Counted from the stretch's first letter, positions 8,868-18,683 are shown. The stretch is DNA of 64,000 bases from Rahnella ecdela (GCF_019049625.1 NZ_JAFMOY010000133.1:1-64000); one strand, 5' to 3'. Notes: generated from the letters alone by a model not told the origin. Made by a program: numbers and translations.

Positions 8868-10091
8868 ATGACAACTGGCGGACAGCAGGCACAAATCGGC
8901 AACGTTGATCTGGTTAAGCAGTTAAACGGCGCAGCCGTTTACCGCCTGATTGACCAGCAAGGGCCCATCTCACGCATTCAGATTGCCGACATGAGCCAGC
9001 TGGCACCCGCCAGTGTCACCAAAATTACCCGGCAATTGCTTGAGCGCGGGCTGATCAAAGAAGTGGATCAGCAGGCTTCTACCGGAGGCCGCCGCGCAAT
9101 TTCCATCATTACCGAAACCCGCCCTTTCCATACCATTGCGGTGCGCCTTGGCCGCCACGATGCGACGATTACGCTTTACGATCTCAGTGCCAAATCGCTG
9201 GCTGAACAACATTACGCCCTGCCCGAGCGCACTCAGGAAACGCTGGAGAATGCGCTGTTCGAAGCCATTGCCCAGTTCATCGAGCTCAATCAGCGTAAAA
9301 TCCGCGAGCTGATTGCCATTTCTGTCATCCTTCCGGGGCTGGTCGATCCGAATAAAGGGATCGTGCGCTACATGCCGCATATCAGCGTCGGGGCATGGAA
9401 ATTAGTCGATGCGCTGGAAGCAAAATTCAAAGTCACCAGTTTTGTCGGCCACGATATCCGCAGTCTGGCGTTGGCCGAGCACTACTTCGGTGCGACCCGC
9501 GACTGTCAGGACTCCATTTTGGTTCGCTTACACCGCGGAACCGGCGCAGGGATCATCGTTAACGGCCAGATTTTCCTTGGCAGTAACGGCAACGTCGGTG
9601 AAATCGGTCATATCCAAATCGATCCGCTGGGAGAGCGCTGTCATTGCGGTAATTTCGGCTGTCTGGAAACTGTTGCGGCCAACGCCGCCATCGAAAATCG
9701 TGTACGCCATCTGCTGACGCAAGGCTATGCCAGTAAACTAAGTCTGGAAGACTGCTCGATTTCCGCCATTTGTAAGGCCGCCAATCGCCACGATGCACTG
9801 GCTACCGAAGTAATTGAACATGTGGGACGCCAGCTGGGTAAAGGCGTGTCGATTGCGATTAACCTGTTTAATCCGCAAAAAGTGGTGATTGCCGGTGAAA
9901 TCACGGAAGCCGATAAAGTCCTGCTTCCTGCTATTCAGAACTGTATTAATGCGCAGGTTCTGAAAGATTTCCGCCGCAATTTACCGGTAGTGACTTCAGC
10001 CCTGAATCATCAGTCCGCGATTGGGGCTTTTGCTCTGGTCAAACGGGCTATGCTGAATGGCGTTCTGTTACAGCGTCTGATGGAAAATTGA
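8868..10091 (+). CDS. nagC: Amino-sugar repressor NagC (ROK family)
   Basis: This ROK-family transcriptional repressor senses GlcNAc-6-phosphate and controls nagE, nagBACD and chiP. It has 407 residues, close to the E. coli 406, and begins MTTGGQQAQIGNVDLVKQLN. The N-terminal winged helix-turn-helix spans about residues 20-80 (ISRIQIADMSQLAPASVTKI). The sugar-binding ROK domain follows, with the glycine-rich HRGTGAG and the zinc-binding CHCGNFGC cluster. I use the ATG at 8868 rather than the overlapping TTG at 8865. Its predicted targets, NagC boxes at 2121-2141 and 6390-6410, are both in this window. It is the third gene of the operon. Confidence 0.95.
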   Translation: MTTGGQQAQIGNVDLVKQLNGAAVYRLIDQQGPISRIQIADMSQLAPASVTKITRQLLERGLIKEVDQQASTGGRRAISIITETRPFHTIAVRLGRHDATITLYDLSAKSLAEQHYALPERTQETLENALFEAIAQFIELNQRKIRELIAISVILPGLVDPNKGIVRYMPHISVGAWKLVDALEAKFKVTSFVGHDIRSLALAEHYFGATRDCQDSILVRLHRGTGAGIIVNGQIFLGSNGNVGEIGHIQIDPLGERCHCGNFGCLETVAANAAIENRVRHLLTQGYASKLSLEDCSISAICKAANRHDALATEVIEHVGRQLGKGVSIAINLFNPQKVVIAGEITEADKVLLPAIQNCINAQVLKDFRRNLPVVTSALNHQSAIGAFALVKRAMLNGVLLQRLMEN

Positions 10092-10148
10092 GACGTGCTA
10101 TAGTATCAGGCTGCCAGGAATGGGACTGAACACGTGGGTTTGGAAATC

Positions 10149-10901
10149 ATGACAATAAAGAACGTAATTTGTGACATTGATGGCGTGCTGCTGCACGACA
10201 ATACCGCAGTACCCGGCGCCGACCGTTTTCTGGCGCGAATTCAGGAACAGGGAATGCCGTTAGTTATTCTCACTAACTACCCTTCCCAGACAGCGCAGGA
10301 TCTGGCAAATCGCTTCAGCGCCGCCGGTCTTGAAGTCCCTGAAAGTGCATTTTTCACCTCCGCGATGGCGACCGCTGATTTCCTGAAACGTCAGGAAGGC
10401 AAAAAAGCCTATGTCGTCGGCGAAGGGGCGCTGATCCATGAACTGTATAAAGCCGGTTTCACTATTACCGATATCAATCCTGATTTCGTGATTGTTGGCG
10501 AAACCCGTTCCTATAACTGGGACATGATCCATAAAGCCGCCTATTTCGTGGCGAATGGCGCACGGTTTATCGCGACCAATCCGGATAATCACGGGCACGG
10601 TTTTGTTCCGGCCTGTGGCGCGTTATGTGCCCCTATCGAAAAAATTACCGGTCGCCAGCCGTTTTACGTCGGCAAACCGAGTCCGTGGATAATCCGCTCG
10701 GCTCTTAATAAAATGCAGGCGCATTCCGAAGAAACGGTCATTGTGGGCGATAATCTGCGCACCGACATTCTGGCAGGCTTCCAGGCAGGTCTGGAAACCA
10801 TTCTGGTGCTAACCGGCGTATCCACTCTCAATGATATTGAGGGAATGCCCTTCCGCCCTACCTGGATTTATCCTTCCGTTGCCGATATCGACGTGATTTA
10901 A
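10149..10901 (+). CDS. nagD: HAD-family UMP/nucleotide phosphatase NagD
   Basis: This is a 250-residue haloacid-dehalogenase-type phosphatase, equal in length to E. coli NagD, which dephosphorylates nucleotide monophosphates such as UMP. The nucleophile motif DIDGVL is at residues 9-14 (catalytic Asp9, acid/base Asp11). The family motif VGDNLRTDI near the C-terminus supplies the magnesium-binding acids. I start it at the ATG at 10149, because the GTG 15 bases earlier lacks a good ribosome site and adds five residues not seen in E. coli. It is the last gene of nagBACD and is followed by a strong terminator. Confidence 0.95.
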   Translation: MTIKNVICDIDGVLLHDNTAVPGADRFLARIQEQGMPLVILTNYPSQTAQDLANRFSAAGLEVPESAFFTSAMATADFLKRQEGKKAYVVGEGALIHELYKAGFTITDINPDFVIVGETRSYNWDMIHKAAYFVANGARFIATNPDNHGHGFVPACGALCAPIEKITGRQPFYVGKPSPWIIRSALNKMQAHSEETVIVGDNLRTDILAGFQAGLETILVLTGVSTLNDIEGMPFRPTWIYPSVADIDVI

Positions 10902-10921
10902 CGGCTACGGGTAAGCCTCTG

Positions 10922-10959
10922 AAAACGAGTCCGGATAGATATCCCGGCTCGTTTTTTTT
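10922..10959 (+). terminator. Rho-independent terminator of nagBACD
   Basis: The stem AACGAG-T-CCGG (10924-10934) pairs with CCGG-CTCGTT (10944-10953) and is followed by a T8 tract ending at 10959. The remaining roughly 300 bases up to asnB should hold the asnB promoter. They also include a 7-bp inverted repeat AATCACC/GGTGATT at 11046-11067, whose role I cannot assign. Confidence 0.9.
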
Positions 10960-11263
10960 CGCCTTGCTGTCTGATATTTATCCACTTTTGTCTTTTTTTG
11001 AATCCTCCTCAATTTTTGGCGATTAAATTAATAATCCGCTAATGAAATCACCATAAAACTGGTGATTCGCTAAAGATCACCTACCATCAGCCAACTATTT
11101 ATCAGAAGAGCGTTAAACCACTTGCACAACATGGGGGTTTTGACGCATTTTCATAATCAGCAACGCAACAAACGCCGCTTAAAACTGCAAGAACGGCAAC
11201 GTTGATCCTCATTCATAAACATAAAAATGACAGCCAGAGAAACGTCGTTAGGGAGAAAGTAAT

Positions 11264-12928
11264 ATGTGTTCAATTTTCGGTGTGCTCGATATCAAAACTG
11301 ACTCCGTCGAGCTGCGCAAAAAAGCGCTGGAACTGTCGCGCCTGATGCGTCACCGCGGACCAGACTGGTCCGGCGTGTTTGCCAGCGACAAAGCGATTCT
11401 GTCGCATGAACGTCTTTCCATCGTTGACGTGAACAACGGCGCACAGCCTCTGTACAACGCAGCACACACCCACGTTCTGGCTGTTAACGGCGAAATCTAC
11501 AACCATCAGGCTCTGCGCGCAGAACTGGGCGACAAATATGAATTCCAGACTGCGTCCGACTGTGAAGTCATTCTGGCGCTGTATCAGGAAAAAGGCCCTG
11601 CTTTCCTCGATGAACTGCAAGGCATGTTCGCCTTTATTCTGTATGACACAGAAAAAGATGCGTACCTGATTGGTCGCGACCATCTGGGCATCATCCCGCT
11701 GTATATGGGTTATGACGAACACGGCAACATGTATGTCGCTTCAGAAATGAAAGCGCTGGTGCCGGTTTGCCGCACCATCAAAGAATTCCCGGCAGGCAGC
11801 TATCTGTGGAGCCAGGAAGGTGAAATTCGCGAATACTACCATCGTGACTGGTTTGACTTCGAAAACGTCAAAGACAACGTCACTGACGCTGCTGCCCTGA
11901 AAGATGCGCTGGAAGAATCAGTGAAAAGCCATCTGATGTCTGACGTACCTTACGGCGTGCTGCTGTCTGGTGGTCTGGATTCGTCCGTGATTTCTGCAAT
12001 CACCAAGAAATTTGCCGGTCGTCGTATCGAAGATAAAGATCAGAGCGAAGCCTGGTGGCCGCAGCTGCACTCCTTTGCTGTCGGTCTGGAAGGTTCACCG
12101 GATCTGCGTGCCGCGCAGGAAGTGGCTAACCATTTAGGCACCGTGCACCACGAAATTCATTTCACCGTGCAGGAAGGCCTGGATGCTATACGCGATGTTA
12201 TTTATCACATCGAAACGTACGACGTCACGACTATCCGCGCATCAACGCCGATGTATCTGATGTCGCGTAAAATCAAAGCGATGGGCATCAAGATGGTGTT
12301 GTCTGGCGAAGGCGCAGACGAAGTACTGGGCGGCTACCTGTACTTCCATAAAGCGCCGAACGCCAAAGAATTCCACGAAGAAACCGTGCGAAAATTGCTG
12401 GCCCTGCATATGTATGACTGCGCACGTGCCAACAAAGCGATGTCAGCCTGGGGCGTGGAAGCCCGCGTACCGTTCCTGGACAAAAAATTCCTCGACGTCG
12501 CGATGCGTATCAACCCGAAAGACAAGATGTGCGGCAACGGTAAGATGGAAAAACATATCCTGCGTGAATGTTTCGAGTCTTATCTGCCACACAGCGTGGC
12601 GTGGCGTCAGAAAGAACAGTTCTCTGATGGCGTAGGTTACAGCTGGATCGATACCTTAAAAGAAGTGGCCTCTCAGCAGATCACCGATCAACAGCTAGAA
12701 ACTGCGCATTTCCGTTTCCCGTACAACACGCCAACGTCTAAAGAAGGCTACTTGTACCGCACGATTTTTGAAGAATTGTTCCCGGTTCCAAGCGCGGCTG
12801 AATGCGTGCCTGGTGGCCCTTCAGTGGCCTGTTCCTCTGCGAAGGCGATTGAGTGGGATGAAGCGTTCAAAAACATGGACGATCCTTCCGGCCGTGCTGT
12901 TGGCGTGCATCAGTCCGCCTACAAATAA
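11264..12928 (+). CDS. asnB: Asparagine synthetase B (glutamine-hydrolysing)
   Basis: This enzyme makes asparagine from aspartate, ATP and the amide of glutamine. It has 554 residues, the same as E. coli AsnB. The N-terminal glutaminase domain starts with the catalytic Cys2 (MCSIFG) and includes RHRGPD and the VNGEIYNH motif at about 74-81. The C-terminal synthetase domain has the PP-loop SGGLDS at 235-240 and GEGADEVLGGY further on. The ATG at 11264 must be the start because Cys2 is the nucleophile, and AGGGAG lies ten bases upstream. It is a single-gene unit between the nag operon terminator and its own terminator. Confidence 0.97.
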   Translation: MCSIFGVLDIKTDSVELRKKALELSRLMRHRGPDWSGVFASDKAILSHERLSIVDVNNGAQPLYNAAHTHVLAVNGEIYNHQALRAELGDKYEFQTASDCEVILALYQEKGPAFLDELQGMFAFILYDTEKDAYLIGRDHLGIIPLYMGYDEHGNMYVASEMKALVPVCRTIKEFPAGSYLWSQEGEIREYYHRDWFDFENVKDNVTDAAALKDALEESVKSHLMSDVPYGVLLSGGLDSSVISAITKKFAGRRIEDKDQSEAWWPQLHSFAVGLEGSPDLRAAQEVANHLGTVHHEIHFTVQEGLDAIRDVIYHIETYDVTTIRASTPMYLMSRKIKAMGIKMVLSGEGADEVLGGYLYFHKAPNAKEFHEETVRKLLALHMYDCARANKAMSAWGVEARVPFLDKKFLDVAMRINPKDKMCGNGKMEKHILRECFESYLPHSVAWRQKEQFSDGVGYSWIDTLKEVASQQITDQQLETAHFRFPYNTPTSKEGYLYRTIFEELFPVPSAAECVPGGPSVACSSAKAIEWDEAFKNMDDPSGRAVGVHQSAYK

Positions 12929-12956
12929 TCGATTTACCGGTTATTATCCTTGTAGC

Positions 12957-12985
12957 AAACGGGCCTTCTAAGGCCCGTTTTTTTA
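12957..12985 (+). terminator. Rho-independent terminator of asnB
   Basis: An 11-bp stem AAACGGGCCTT (12957-12967) with AAGGCCCGTTT (12970-12980) is followed by T residues, 28 bases after the asnB stop. Confidence 0.92.
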
Positions 12986-13088
12986 TGGGTAAAGCCAGTA
13001 AAAATAATGTCTTTTGTCCAATTAATCACCAGAGTGGTTATAAGCCAGACAAATGGACGCCATCAGGGCTTTTTCTCCAAAAAAGGTG

Positions 13089-13117
13089 TTGACGCAAAAC
13101 GGTCATATACGCATAAT
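13089..13117 (+). promoter_or_regulatory. Sigma70 promoter of the tRNA operon, with GC-rich discriminator
   Basis: TTGACG (13089-13094), a 17-base spacer, and CATAAT (13112-13117) are followed directly by GCGCCCC. A GC-rich discriminator after the -10 is typical of stable-RNA promoters under stringent (ppGpp) control. The first tRNA begins 39 bases after the -10. Confidence 0.75.
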
Positions 13118-13156
13118 GCGCCCCGCAACGCCGATGAAGGTAGCGCGAAAAAAGAT

Positions 13157-13233
13157 GGCTACGTAGCTCAGTTGGTTAGAGCACATCACTCATAATGATG
13201 GGGTCACAGGTTCGAATCCCGTCGTAGCCACCA
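13157..13233 (+). tRNA. metT: tRNA-Met (CAT), elongator; first gene of the operon
   Basis: A 77-base cloverleaf starts GGCTACG and ends CGTAGCCACCA. The anticodon loop CTCATAA contains CAT, the T-loop is TTCGAAT and the CCA end is encoded. It is nearly identical to E. coli metT/metU, and the order metT-leuW-glnU matches E. coli. Confidence 0.96.
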
Positions 13234-13241
13234 TCTTTTTT

Positions 13242-13326
13242 GCGGGAGTGGCGAAATTGGTAGACGCACTAGATTTAGGTTCTAGCGCCGCAAGGTGTGC
13301 GAGTTCAAGTCTCGCCTCCCGCACCA
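13242..13326 (+). tRNA. leuW: tRNA-Leu (TAG)
   Basis: An 85-base class II tRNA (long variable arm) starts GCGGGAG and ends CTCCCGCACCA. The anticodon loop ATTTAGG contains TAG, and CCA is encoded. It lies 8 bases after the first tRNA-Met, as E. coli leuW does after metT. Confidence 0.96.
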
Positions 13327-13349
13327 TTTCCAGACATCGGTAGCACAGT

Positions 13350-13424
13350 TGGGGTATCGCCAAGCGGTAAGGCACTGGTTTTTGATACCAGCATTCCCAG
13401 GTTCGAATCCTGGTACCCCAGCCA
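13350..13424 (+). tRNA. glnU: tRNA-Gln (TTG), copy 1
   Basis: A 75-base tRNA starts TGGGGTATC and ends TACCCCAGCCA. The anticodon loop TTTTGAT contains TTG. Position matches E. coli glnU. Confidence 0.96.
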
Positions 13425-13494
13425 TTTTCTTATCTTTCACATTGCTGTACTGATGTGTTTGTGAGGAAAATCCAATTTGAAGAAGTTGTACTGT

Positions 13495-13569
13495 TGGGGT
13501 ATCGCCAAGCGGTAAGGCACTGGTTTTTGATACCAGCATACCCTGGTTCGAATCCAGGTACCCCAGCCA
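13495..13569 (+). tRNA. glnW: tRNA-Gln (TTG), copy 2
   Basis: A 75-base near-duplicate of copy 1, identical up to the anticodon stem; the T-stem carries CCTGG/CCAGG, with a compensating change, instead of CCAGG/CCTGG. It is separated from copy 1 by a 70-base spacer. Confidence 0.96.
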
Positions 13570-13661
13570 TACTTCTTTCTGTATAATTGGTAAGCACTTG
13601 AAATTTATTATTAAGTTAGTTAAATTAGTGCTTGAAGTTTTGTAGTAAGTCAGTAAAATTT

Positions 13662-13738
13662 GGCTACGTAGCTCAGCTGGTTAGAGCACATCACTCATAA
13701 TGATGGGGTCACAGGTTCAAATCCCGTCGTAGCCACCA
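13662..13738 (+). tRNA. metU: tRNA-Met (CAT), elongator, copy 2
   Basis: A 77-base near-duplicate of the first tRNA-Met. It differs in the D-loop (CTGG for TTGG) and in the T-loop (TTCAAAT for TTCGAAT), and CCA is encoded. Position matches E. coli metU. Confidence 0.96.
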
Positions 13739-13782
13739 TTTTACTTGCAGTACACTGCTCAAAAGGTAGTGAGAAACAAAAT

Positions 13783-13857
13783 TGGGGTGTCGCCAAGCGG
13801 TAAGGCTCTGGTTTCTGATACCAGCATACCCAGGTTCGAATCCTGGCACCCCAGCCA
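13783..13857 (+). tRNA. glnV: tRNA-Gln (CTG)
   Basis: A 75-base tRNA starts TGGGGTGTC and ends CACCCCAGCCA. The anticodon loop TTCTGAT contains CTG, decoding CAG. E. coli has two such genes here (glnV, glnX), and this window has one. Confidence 0.95.
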
Positions 13858-13864
13858 CATTAAG

Positions 13865-13889
13865 AAAGCCCGCCTCGTGCGGGCTTTTT
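13865..13889 (+). terminator. Rho-independent terminator of the tRNA operon
   Basis: A 9-bp stem AAAGCCCGC (13865-13873) with GCGGGCTTT (13879-13887) is followed by T residues, 8 bases after the last tRNA. Confidence 0.93.
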
Positions 13890-13979
13890 GCTTTTCTGCG
13901 TTTTAATCATTTTACGTTTTAACTAATATGCTAAAAAATTAAGGCCGGCAAAGATGTTTCCCCGCAGGCCTTAACTTCT

Positions 13980-15164
13980 TTAAATCCCTAACGCATATTT
14001 CAGCGCCTTAGTTTTCAGTGCGCCGGCACGCTGTGCGGACATCAGCGCCAGATTACGCAGCACTTTCACCGGTGCCAGATCGTTGCTGAAGGCGGTGTAG
14101 AACAGATCCATGCCGCTTTGCATCAGCAAATTATCCAGACGACGCTGACGCTGATAACGCAGCAATACTTTCTCACTGCTCCATGCCTCATCATGATCGC
14201 GTGCTTTCTCCAGTACCGATAACAGTGCCTCTACGTCGCGATACCCCAGATTCACGCCCTGCCCTGCCAGTGGATTGATGGTATGCGCCGCGTCGCCAAC
14301 CAGCGCCAATCCCGGCAAGACATAACGCTGAGCGTGACGGCGAACCAGCGGGAATGCCCCTGCGGATATGGCTTTGATATTGCCCAGACGTGCCGGGAAA
14401 GCCTGCATCACTTCTGTCGTGAGCTGCTGCATATTCAGCGTTTTCAGGTAACGGATACGCTGCGGGCTGTCATACCAGACAAGCGAAGCCTGATTACCAA
14501 ACAGAGGCAGGAACGCACGTGGTCCGGATGGGAAAAACTGCTGCCATGTGACATCCTGATCCGGCGTTTCGGTTTCAACATTAATCAGCATGCAGTGCTG
14601 GCGATATCCCCAGCCATCTACACCAATTCCTGCCAGCTGGCGTACCAGTGAATTCGCCCCGTCTGCGGCAATCACCAGTTTCGTGCGCAATAATTCCCCG
14701 GTAGTCAGTTGCAGAGACCAGGTTTTATCATCGTGCTGCAAAAGGTGGCGTAACTTTGCCGGACAAAAACGCGTCAGATTCGGGAGTGCGTCGAACTGTT
14801 GCCACAGCGCTATCTGCAACACGCGGTTTTCCACCATGAATCCCAGCTCGGGTAATCCGAGCGATTGTGCATCAAATTTCACATCAGAACCGTCCACTTC
14901 CCAGGTTTCCAGTCTGCGGTACGGCACGGAGCGCATTTTCTCAACCGCTTCCCACGCGCCCAGTTTCTTTAAAAATCGGACAGACGCACAGCCAATGGCG
15001 GAAATACGCAAATCAGCGGGTGCTGAAGGGGCAAATCCGGCAGGCGCTTCATTCTCAATCAGTGCGACCTGCAACCCCTGTTTTGCCAGCCCCAGCGCCG
15101 TGGCCGCGCCGACCATGCCGCCGCCGACAATTACTGCATCAAATGTCTTCTCAGAATTATTCAT
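13980..15164 (-). CDS. ubiF: Ubiquinone-biosynthesis hydroxylase UbiF
   Basis: This FAD-dependent monooxygenase hydroxylates 3-demethoxyubiquinol at C6 of the ring during aerobic ubiquinone synthesis. It has 394 residues (E. coli 391). The dinucleotide-binding GGGMVGAA motif is at residues 14-21. The UbiH/F/I-family motif GDAAHTINPLAGQGVNLG lies in the C-terminal third and binds the FAD ribityl/diphosphate. It is convergent with the tRNA operon and divergent from miaB, which is the E. coli arrangement and separates it from the related ubiH and ubiI. The start ATG at 15164 gives MNNSEKTFDAVIVGG. Confidence 0.94.
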   Translation of the reverse strand: MNNSEKTFDAVIVGGGMVGAATALGLAKQGLQVALIENEAPAGFAPSAPADLRISAIGCASVRFLKKLGAWEAVEKMRSVPYRRLETWEVDGSDVKFDAQSLGLPELGFMVENRVLQIALWQQFDALPNLTRFCPAKLRHLLQHDDKTWSLQLTTGELLRTKLVIAADGANSLVRQLAGIGVDGWGYRQHCMLINVETETPDQDVTWQQFFPSGPRAFLPLFGNQASLVWYDSPQRIRYLKTLNMQQLTTEVMQAFPARLGNIKAISAGAFPLVRRHAQRYVLPGLALVGDAAHTINPLAGQGVNLGYRDVEALLSVLEKARDHDEAWSSEKVLLRYQRQRRLDNLLMQSGMDLFYTAFSNDLAPVKVLRNLALMSAQRAGALKTKALKYALGI

Positions 15165-15351
15165 TTTATTCCGGCTTTCTGTTCAGTTCATTATGAGAAG
15201 TGTACCGGATTTTTGTGTCAGCATCAGGGCCTAAGCGACTTTCCTGCACTGGTCAGCACCGGAGTGAGGGTTTACAATACCCCCCCTGAACCATGCTATG
15301 CACTGCGGCATTGCCGATCTTTCGTTCCCCGTATTGAGTACTGACACGCTG

Positions 15352-16776
15352 ATGACTAAAAAACTGCACATAAAAACCTGGGGCTGCCAGATGAATGAAT
15401 ACGATTCATCCAAAATGGCCGACCTTCTCGACAGCACTCACGGTTACCAGCTGACGGATAATGCTGAAGAAGCAGACATCCTGCTGCTCAACACCTGCTC
15501 AATCAGGGAAAAAGCGCAGGAGAAAGTGTTCAGCCTGCTCGGACACTGGAAATTACTGAAAAAGAAAAATCCGGATATCATTATCGGCGTCGGGGGCTGC
15601 GTGGCCTCGCAGGAAGGCGAGATGCTGCGTAAACGAGCGCCTTGCGTCGATATCGTTTTCGGTCCGCAAACCCTGCATCGCTTACCCGAAATGGTCAATC
15701 ACGTGCGCGGTACCAAAAGTCCGGTCGTGGATATCAGTTTCCCGGAAATCGAAAAATTTGACCGTTTGCCGGAACCTCGCGCCGACGGCCCTGCGGCTTT
15801 CGTTTCTATCATGGAAGGCTGCAACAAATATTGCAGCTTCTGCGTGGTGCCTTATACCCGTGGCGAAGAAGTCAGCCGCCCGTGCGATGACGTGCTGTTT
15901 GAAGTCGCGCAGCTGGCCGCCCAAGGCGTGCGTGAGGTGAATCTGCTTGGTCAGAACGTCAATGCTTATCGTGGCGATTCCTTTGACGGCGGGATCTGCA
16001 CCTTTGCAGAGCTGCTGCGTCTGGTGGCAGCGATTGACGGCATCGACCGTATCCGCTTCACCACCAGTCATCCGGTTGAATTTACCGATGACATTATCGA
16101 CGTTTACAAAGACACGCCGGAAGTCGTGAGTTTCCTGCATCTGCCCATCCAGAGCGGTTCCGATCGTATCCTGACCATGATGAAACGTCCGCACACCGTG
16201 CTGGAATACAAATCAACCATCCGTAAACTGCGCACCGCGCGTCCGGATATTCATTTCAGTTCAGATTTCATCATTGGCTTCCCTGGCGAAACAAATGAAG
16301 ATTTCGAGCGCACGATGGATTTGATCGCTCAGGTCAATTACGACGTCAGTTTTAGCTTCATCTATTCTCCCCGCCCCGGCACACCGGCGGCTGATATGGT
16401 GGATGATGTGAGCATGGACGAGAAGAAACAGCGTCTGGCGCTGTTGCAGGACCGGATCACTCAGCAGGTTATGCGTTTCAGCCGCGCCACGCTGGGCACC
16501 GTTCAGCGCATTCTGGTGGAAGGTACGTCGCGTAAAGACATCATGGAACTGACCGGGCGTACCGAATGTAACCGCGTGGTCAATTTCGAAGGCACGCCGG
16601 ATATGATTGGTAAATTCGTGGATGTCGAAATTGTTGATGTATATGCCAACTCATTACGCGGTGTAGTTGTCCGTACCGAAGAACAGATGGCGCTGCGTCT
16701 GCATGAATCTCCGCAATCGGTCATCGAACGTACCCGTAAAGAAAATGAATTGGGCGTTGGGATGTATCAACCCTGA
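15352..16776 (+). CDS. miaB: tRNA-2-methylthio-N6-dimethylallyladenosine synthase MiaB
   Basis: This radical-SAM methylthiotransferase adds a methylthio group to i6A37 of tRNAs that read codons starting with U, including tRNA-Leu. The product has 474 residues, the same as E. coli. The N-terminal UPF0004 domain carries cluster cysteines in [20 protein letters not shown] and GGCVASQ. The radical-SAM cluster is [10 protein letters not shown] near residue 155. A TRAM domain closes the C-terminus. I chose the ATG at 15352, which gives [12 protein letters not shown] as in E. coli. The longer frame from 15298 adds 18 residues outside the family. It heads the conserved string miaB-ybeZ-ybeY-corC-lnt. 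Confidence 0.96.
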   Translation: MTKKLHIKTWGCQMNEYDSSKMADLLDSTHGYQLTDNAEEADILLLNTCSIREKAQEKVFSLLGHWKLLKKKNPDIIIGVGGCVASQEGEMLRKRAPCVDIVFGPQTLHRLPEMVNHVRGTKSPVVDISFPEIEKFDRLPEPRADGPAAFVSIMEGCNKYCSFCVVPYTRGEEVSRPCDDVLFEVAQLAAQGVREVNLLGQNVNAYRGDSFDGGICTFAELLRLVAAIDGIDRIRFTTSHPVEFTDDIIDVYKDTPEVVSFLHLPIQSGSDRILTMMKRPHTVLEYKSTIRKLRTARPDIHFSSDFIIGFPGETNEDFERTMDLIAQVNYDVSFSFIYSPRPGTPAADMVDDVSMDEKKQRLALLQDRITQQVMRFSRATLGTVQRILVEGTSRKDIMELTGRTECNRVVNFEGTPDMIGKFVDVEIVDVYANSLRGVVVRTEEQMALRLHESPQSVIERTRKENELGVGMYQP

Positions 16777-16807
16777 ACCATAGTAATGATGCATGACCTG
16801 ACATCCA

Positions 16808-16835
16808 CAGGACGCCACGGCGTCCTGTTTCTTTT
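16808..16835 (+). terminator. Rho-independent terminator after miaB
   Basis: The stem CAGGACGCC (16808-16816) pairs with GGCGTCCTG (16819-16827) across a 2-nt spacer and is followed by TTTCTTTT. It lies 31 bases past the miaB stop, so ybeZ probably has its own promoter in the remaining 220 bases. Confidence 0.85.
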
Positions 16836-17055
16836 GAGTTTTTCGCTAATACCTTCATCGTAAGGGTTTAATTTTTCGGCAAAGGCCGCATATTCGGATG
16901 AAGGTCCCTGCAACTGCCGCCTCGGCGCAGCATATTTTGCCAAGGGCATGTATTATTAACTCAGGTATGGTTGACGGCTGAAAGTAGTAACCAGCCGGGT
17001 GAAATCAAAGATACTCGAACACATTGACTGACCCAGAGCGGTCCAGAGGATTCGT

Positions 17056-18114
17056 TTGAACGTTGTAACACAAGAGATTTTACTGGAGCCTGAAGACAAT
17101 CAGCGTTTGCTGAGCCTGTGCGGGCCGTTTGATGACAATATCAAACAACTGGAACGCCGGTTGGGCGTTGAAATCAACCGTCGTGATAACGCGTTTAAAT
17201 TGGTCGGAAAGAGTCTGCCTGTTGCGGCAGCCGCCGACATCCTGCGTGATTTATATGTCGACACGGCGCCGTTGCGCGGTGAAATTCAGGATATCGATCC
17301 TGAAAAAATCCATCTGGCGATCAAAGAAAGCCGGGTGCTGGAACAGACGGCTGAAAGCGTGCCGGATTTTGGCAAAGCGGTCATTATCAAAACCAAGCGC
17401 GGTATGGTGAAGCCGCGGACGCCGAATCAGGCACAGTACATTGCCAACATTCTCGACCACGACATCACCTTCGGCATTGGTCCTGCGGGTACCGGTAAAA
17501 CCTATCTGGCCGTGGCTGCTGCGGTGGATGCGCTGGAGCGTCAGGAAGTGCGTCGTATTCTGCTGACCCGCCCTGCGGTTGAAGCCGGTGAAAAACTGGG
17601 CTTCCTGCCGGGCGACCTCAGCCAGAAAGTCGACCCGTATCTGCGCCCGCTGTATGACGCATTGTTCGAAATGCTCGGCTTTGAAAAAGTTGAAAAACTG
17701 ATTGAGCGCAACGTGATTGAAGTCGCTCCGTTGGCTTATATGCGTGGCCGCACCCTTAACGACGCCTTTATTATTCTCGATGAGAGCCAGAACACCTCTA
17801 TCGAACAGATGAAAATGTTCCTGACCCGTATTGGTTTTAACTCCAAAGCGGTGATAACCGGTGACGTCACGCAAATCGACTTACCCCGTCATCAGAAGTC
17901 AGGGCTTCGTCATGCGATTGAAGTGCTGTCTTCCGTTGAAGAGCTCAGCTTTAACTTCTTCCATAGTGAGGACGTAGTTCGTCATCCGGTGGTGGCGCGC
18001 ATCGTTGTCGCGTACGAAGCCTGGGAAGAAGAAGACCAAAAACGCCGCGATGCGATTGCCGCAGAGCGTAAACATGAACACCAGAACAGCTCAACACAAC
18101 AGGCCAGTCAATGA
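17056..18114 (+). CDS. ybeZ: PhoH-like ATPase YbeZ
   Basis: This P-loop ATPase of the PhoH family is encoded with and thought to work beside the YbeY RNase in rRNA/ribosome quality control. It has 352 residues (E. coli 346). Walker A is GPAGTGKT and Walker B is FIILDESQN, both in the central PhoH domain. The N-terminal 100 residues hold a KH-like segment, and the C-terminal tail is charged. The start is a TTG at 17056, with AGAGGA five bases upstream, giving [15 protein letters not shown] in line with E. coli. No in-frame ATG fits. It overlaps ybeY by four bases (ATGA), implying translational coupling. Confidence 0.93.
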   Translation: MNVVTQEILLEPEDNQRLLSLCGPFDDNIKQLERRLGVEINRRDNAFKLVGKSLPVAAAADILRDLYVDTAPLRGEIQDIDPEKIHLAIKESRVLEQTAESVPDFGKAVIIKTKRGMVKPRTPNQAQYIANILDHDITFGIGPAGTGKTYLAVAAAVDALERQEVRRILLTRPAVEAGEKLGFLPGDLSQKVDPYLRPLYDALFEMLGFEKVEKLIERNVIEVAPLAYMRGRTLNDAFIILDESQNTSIEQMKMFLTRIGFNSKAVITGDVTQIDLPRHQKSGLRHAIEVLSSVEELSFNFFHSEDVVRHPVVARIVVAYEAWEEEDQKRRDAIAAERKHEHQNSSTQQASQ

Positions 18115-18584
18115 ACACGGTAATTCTCGATTTACAAATTGCCTGCGATGAACCCGCAGGTTTACCGTCTGAAAATGACTTTCAAAAATGGCTCGAAGCT
18201 GTTCTTCCGCAGTTTCAGGAGGAATCGGAAGTGACTATCCGTCTGGTCGATATTCCCGAAAGTCATGAACTGAATATGACGTATCGTGGCATGGATAAAC
18301 CGACCAACGTGTTATCCTTCCCGTTCGAAGCACCTCCGGGTATGGAGATGCCGCTTCTGGGCGACCTGATTATTTGTCGTCAGGTCGTTGAGAAAGAAGC
18401 GAAAGAACAGGATAAAGAACTTCTGGCCCACTGGGCACATATGGTCATTCACGGCAGTTTGCATTTGCTGGGCTATGACCATATCGTTGACGAAGAAGCC
18501 GAAGAAATGGAATCGATTGAAACTGAAATCATGCAGGGTCTGGGTTACCCGGATCCGTATATTTCAGAGAAGGAAGACCACTGA
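18111..18584 (+). CDS. ybeY: Endoribonuclease YbeY (16S rRNA maturation)
   Basis: This zinc-dependent single-strand endoribonuclease takes part in 16S rRNA 3-prime maturation and 70S quality control. It has 157 residues, close to E. coli 155. The metal-binding signature HxxxHxxGxDH is seen as [11 protein letters not shown] near residues 114-124. The conserved Arg of the active site lies in the [17 protein letters not shown] segment. It overlaps the end of ybeZ by four bases and is 99 bases upstream of corC, the order found throughout the enterics. Confidence 0.95.
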   Translation: MNTVILDLQIACDEPAGLPSENDFQKWLEAVLPQFQEESEVTIRLVDIPESHELNMTYRGMDKPTNVLSFPFEAPPGMEMPLLGDLIICRQVVEKEAKEQDKELLAHWAHMVIHGSLHLLGYDHIVDEEAEEMESIETEIMQGLGYPDPYISEKEDH

Positions 18585-18683
18585 TTTATCAGTAAACTCG
18601 CGCAGCGCCTGCCCGGTGATGGTTTATCATCCGCAGGCGTTTCGCATAATTTTCACTAACACGAGTAAAACAAACCAAACGCC

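Noticed and set aside
13190-13539. Minus-strand frames containing VPGFEPGN/GFEPVTPS-like peptides
   Set aside because: These peptides are the well-known false products of antisense tRNA genes, which are clearly present on the plus strand here.
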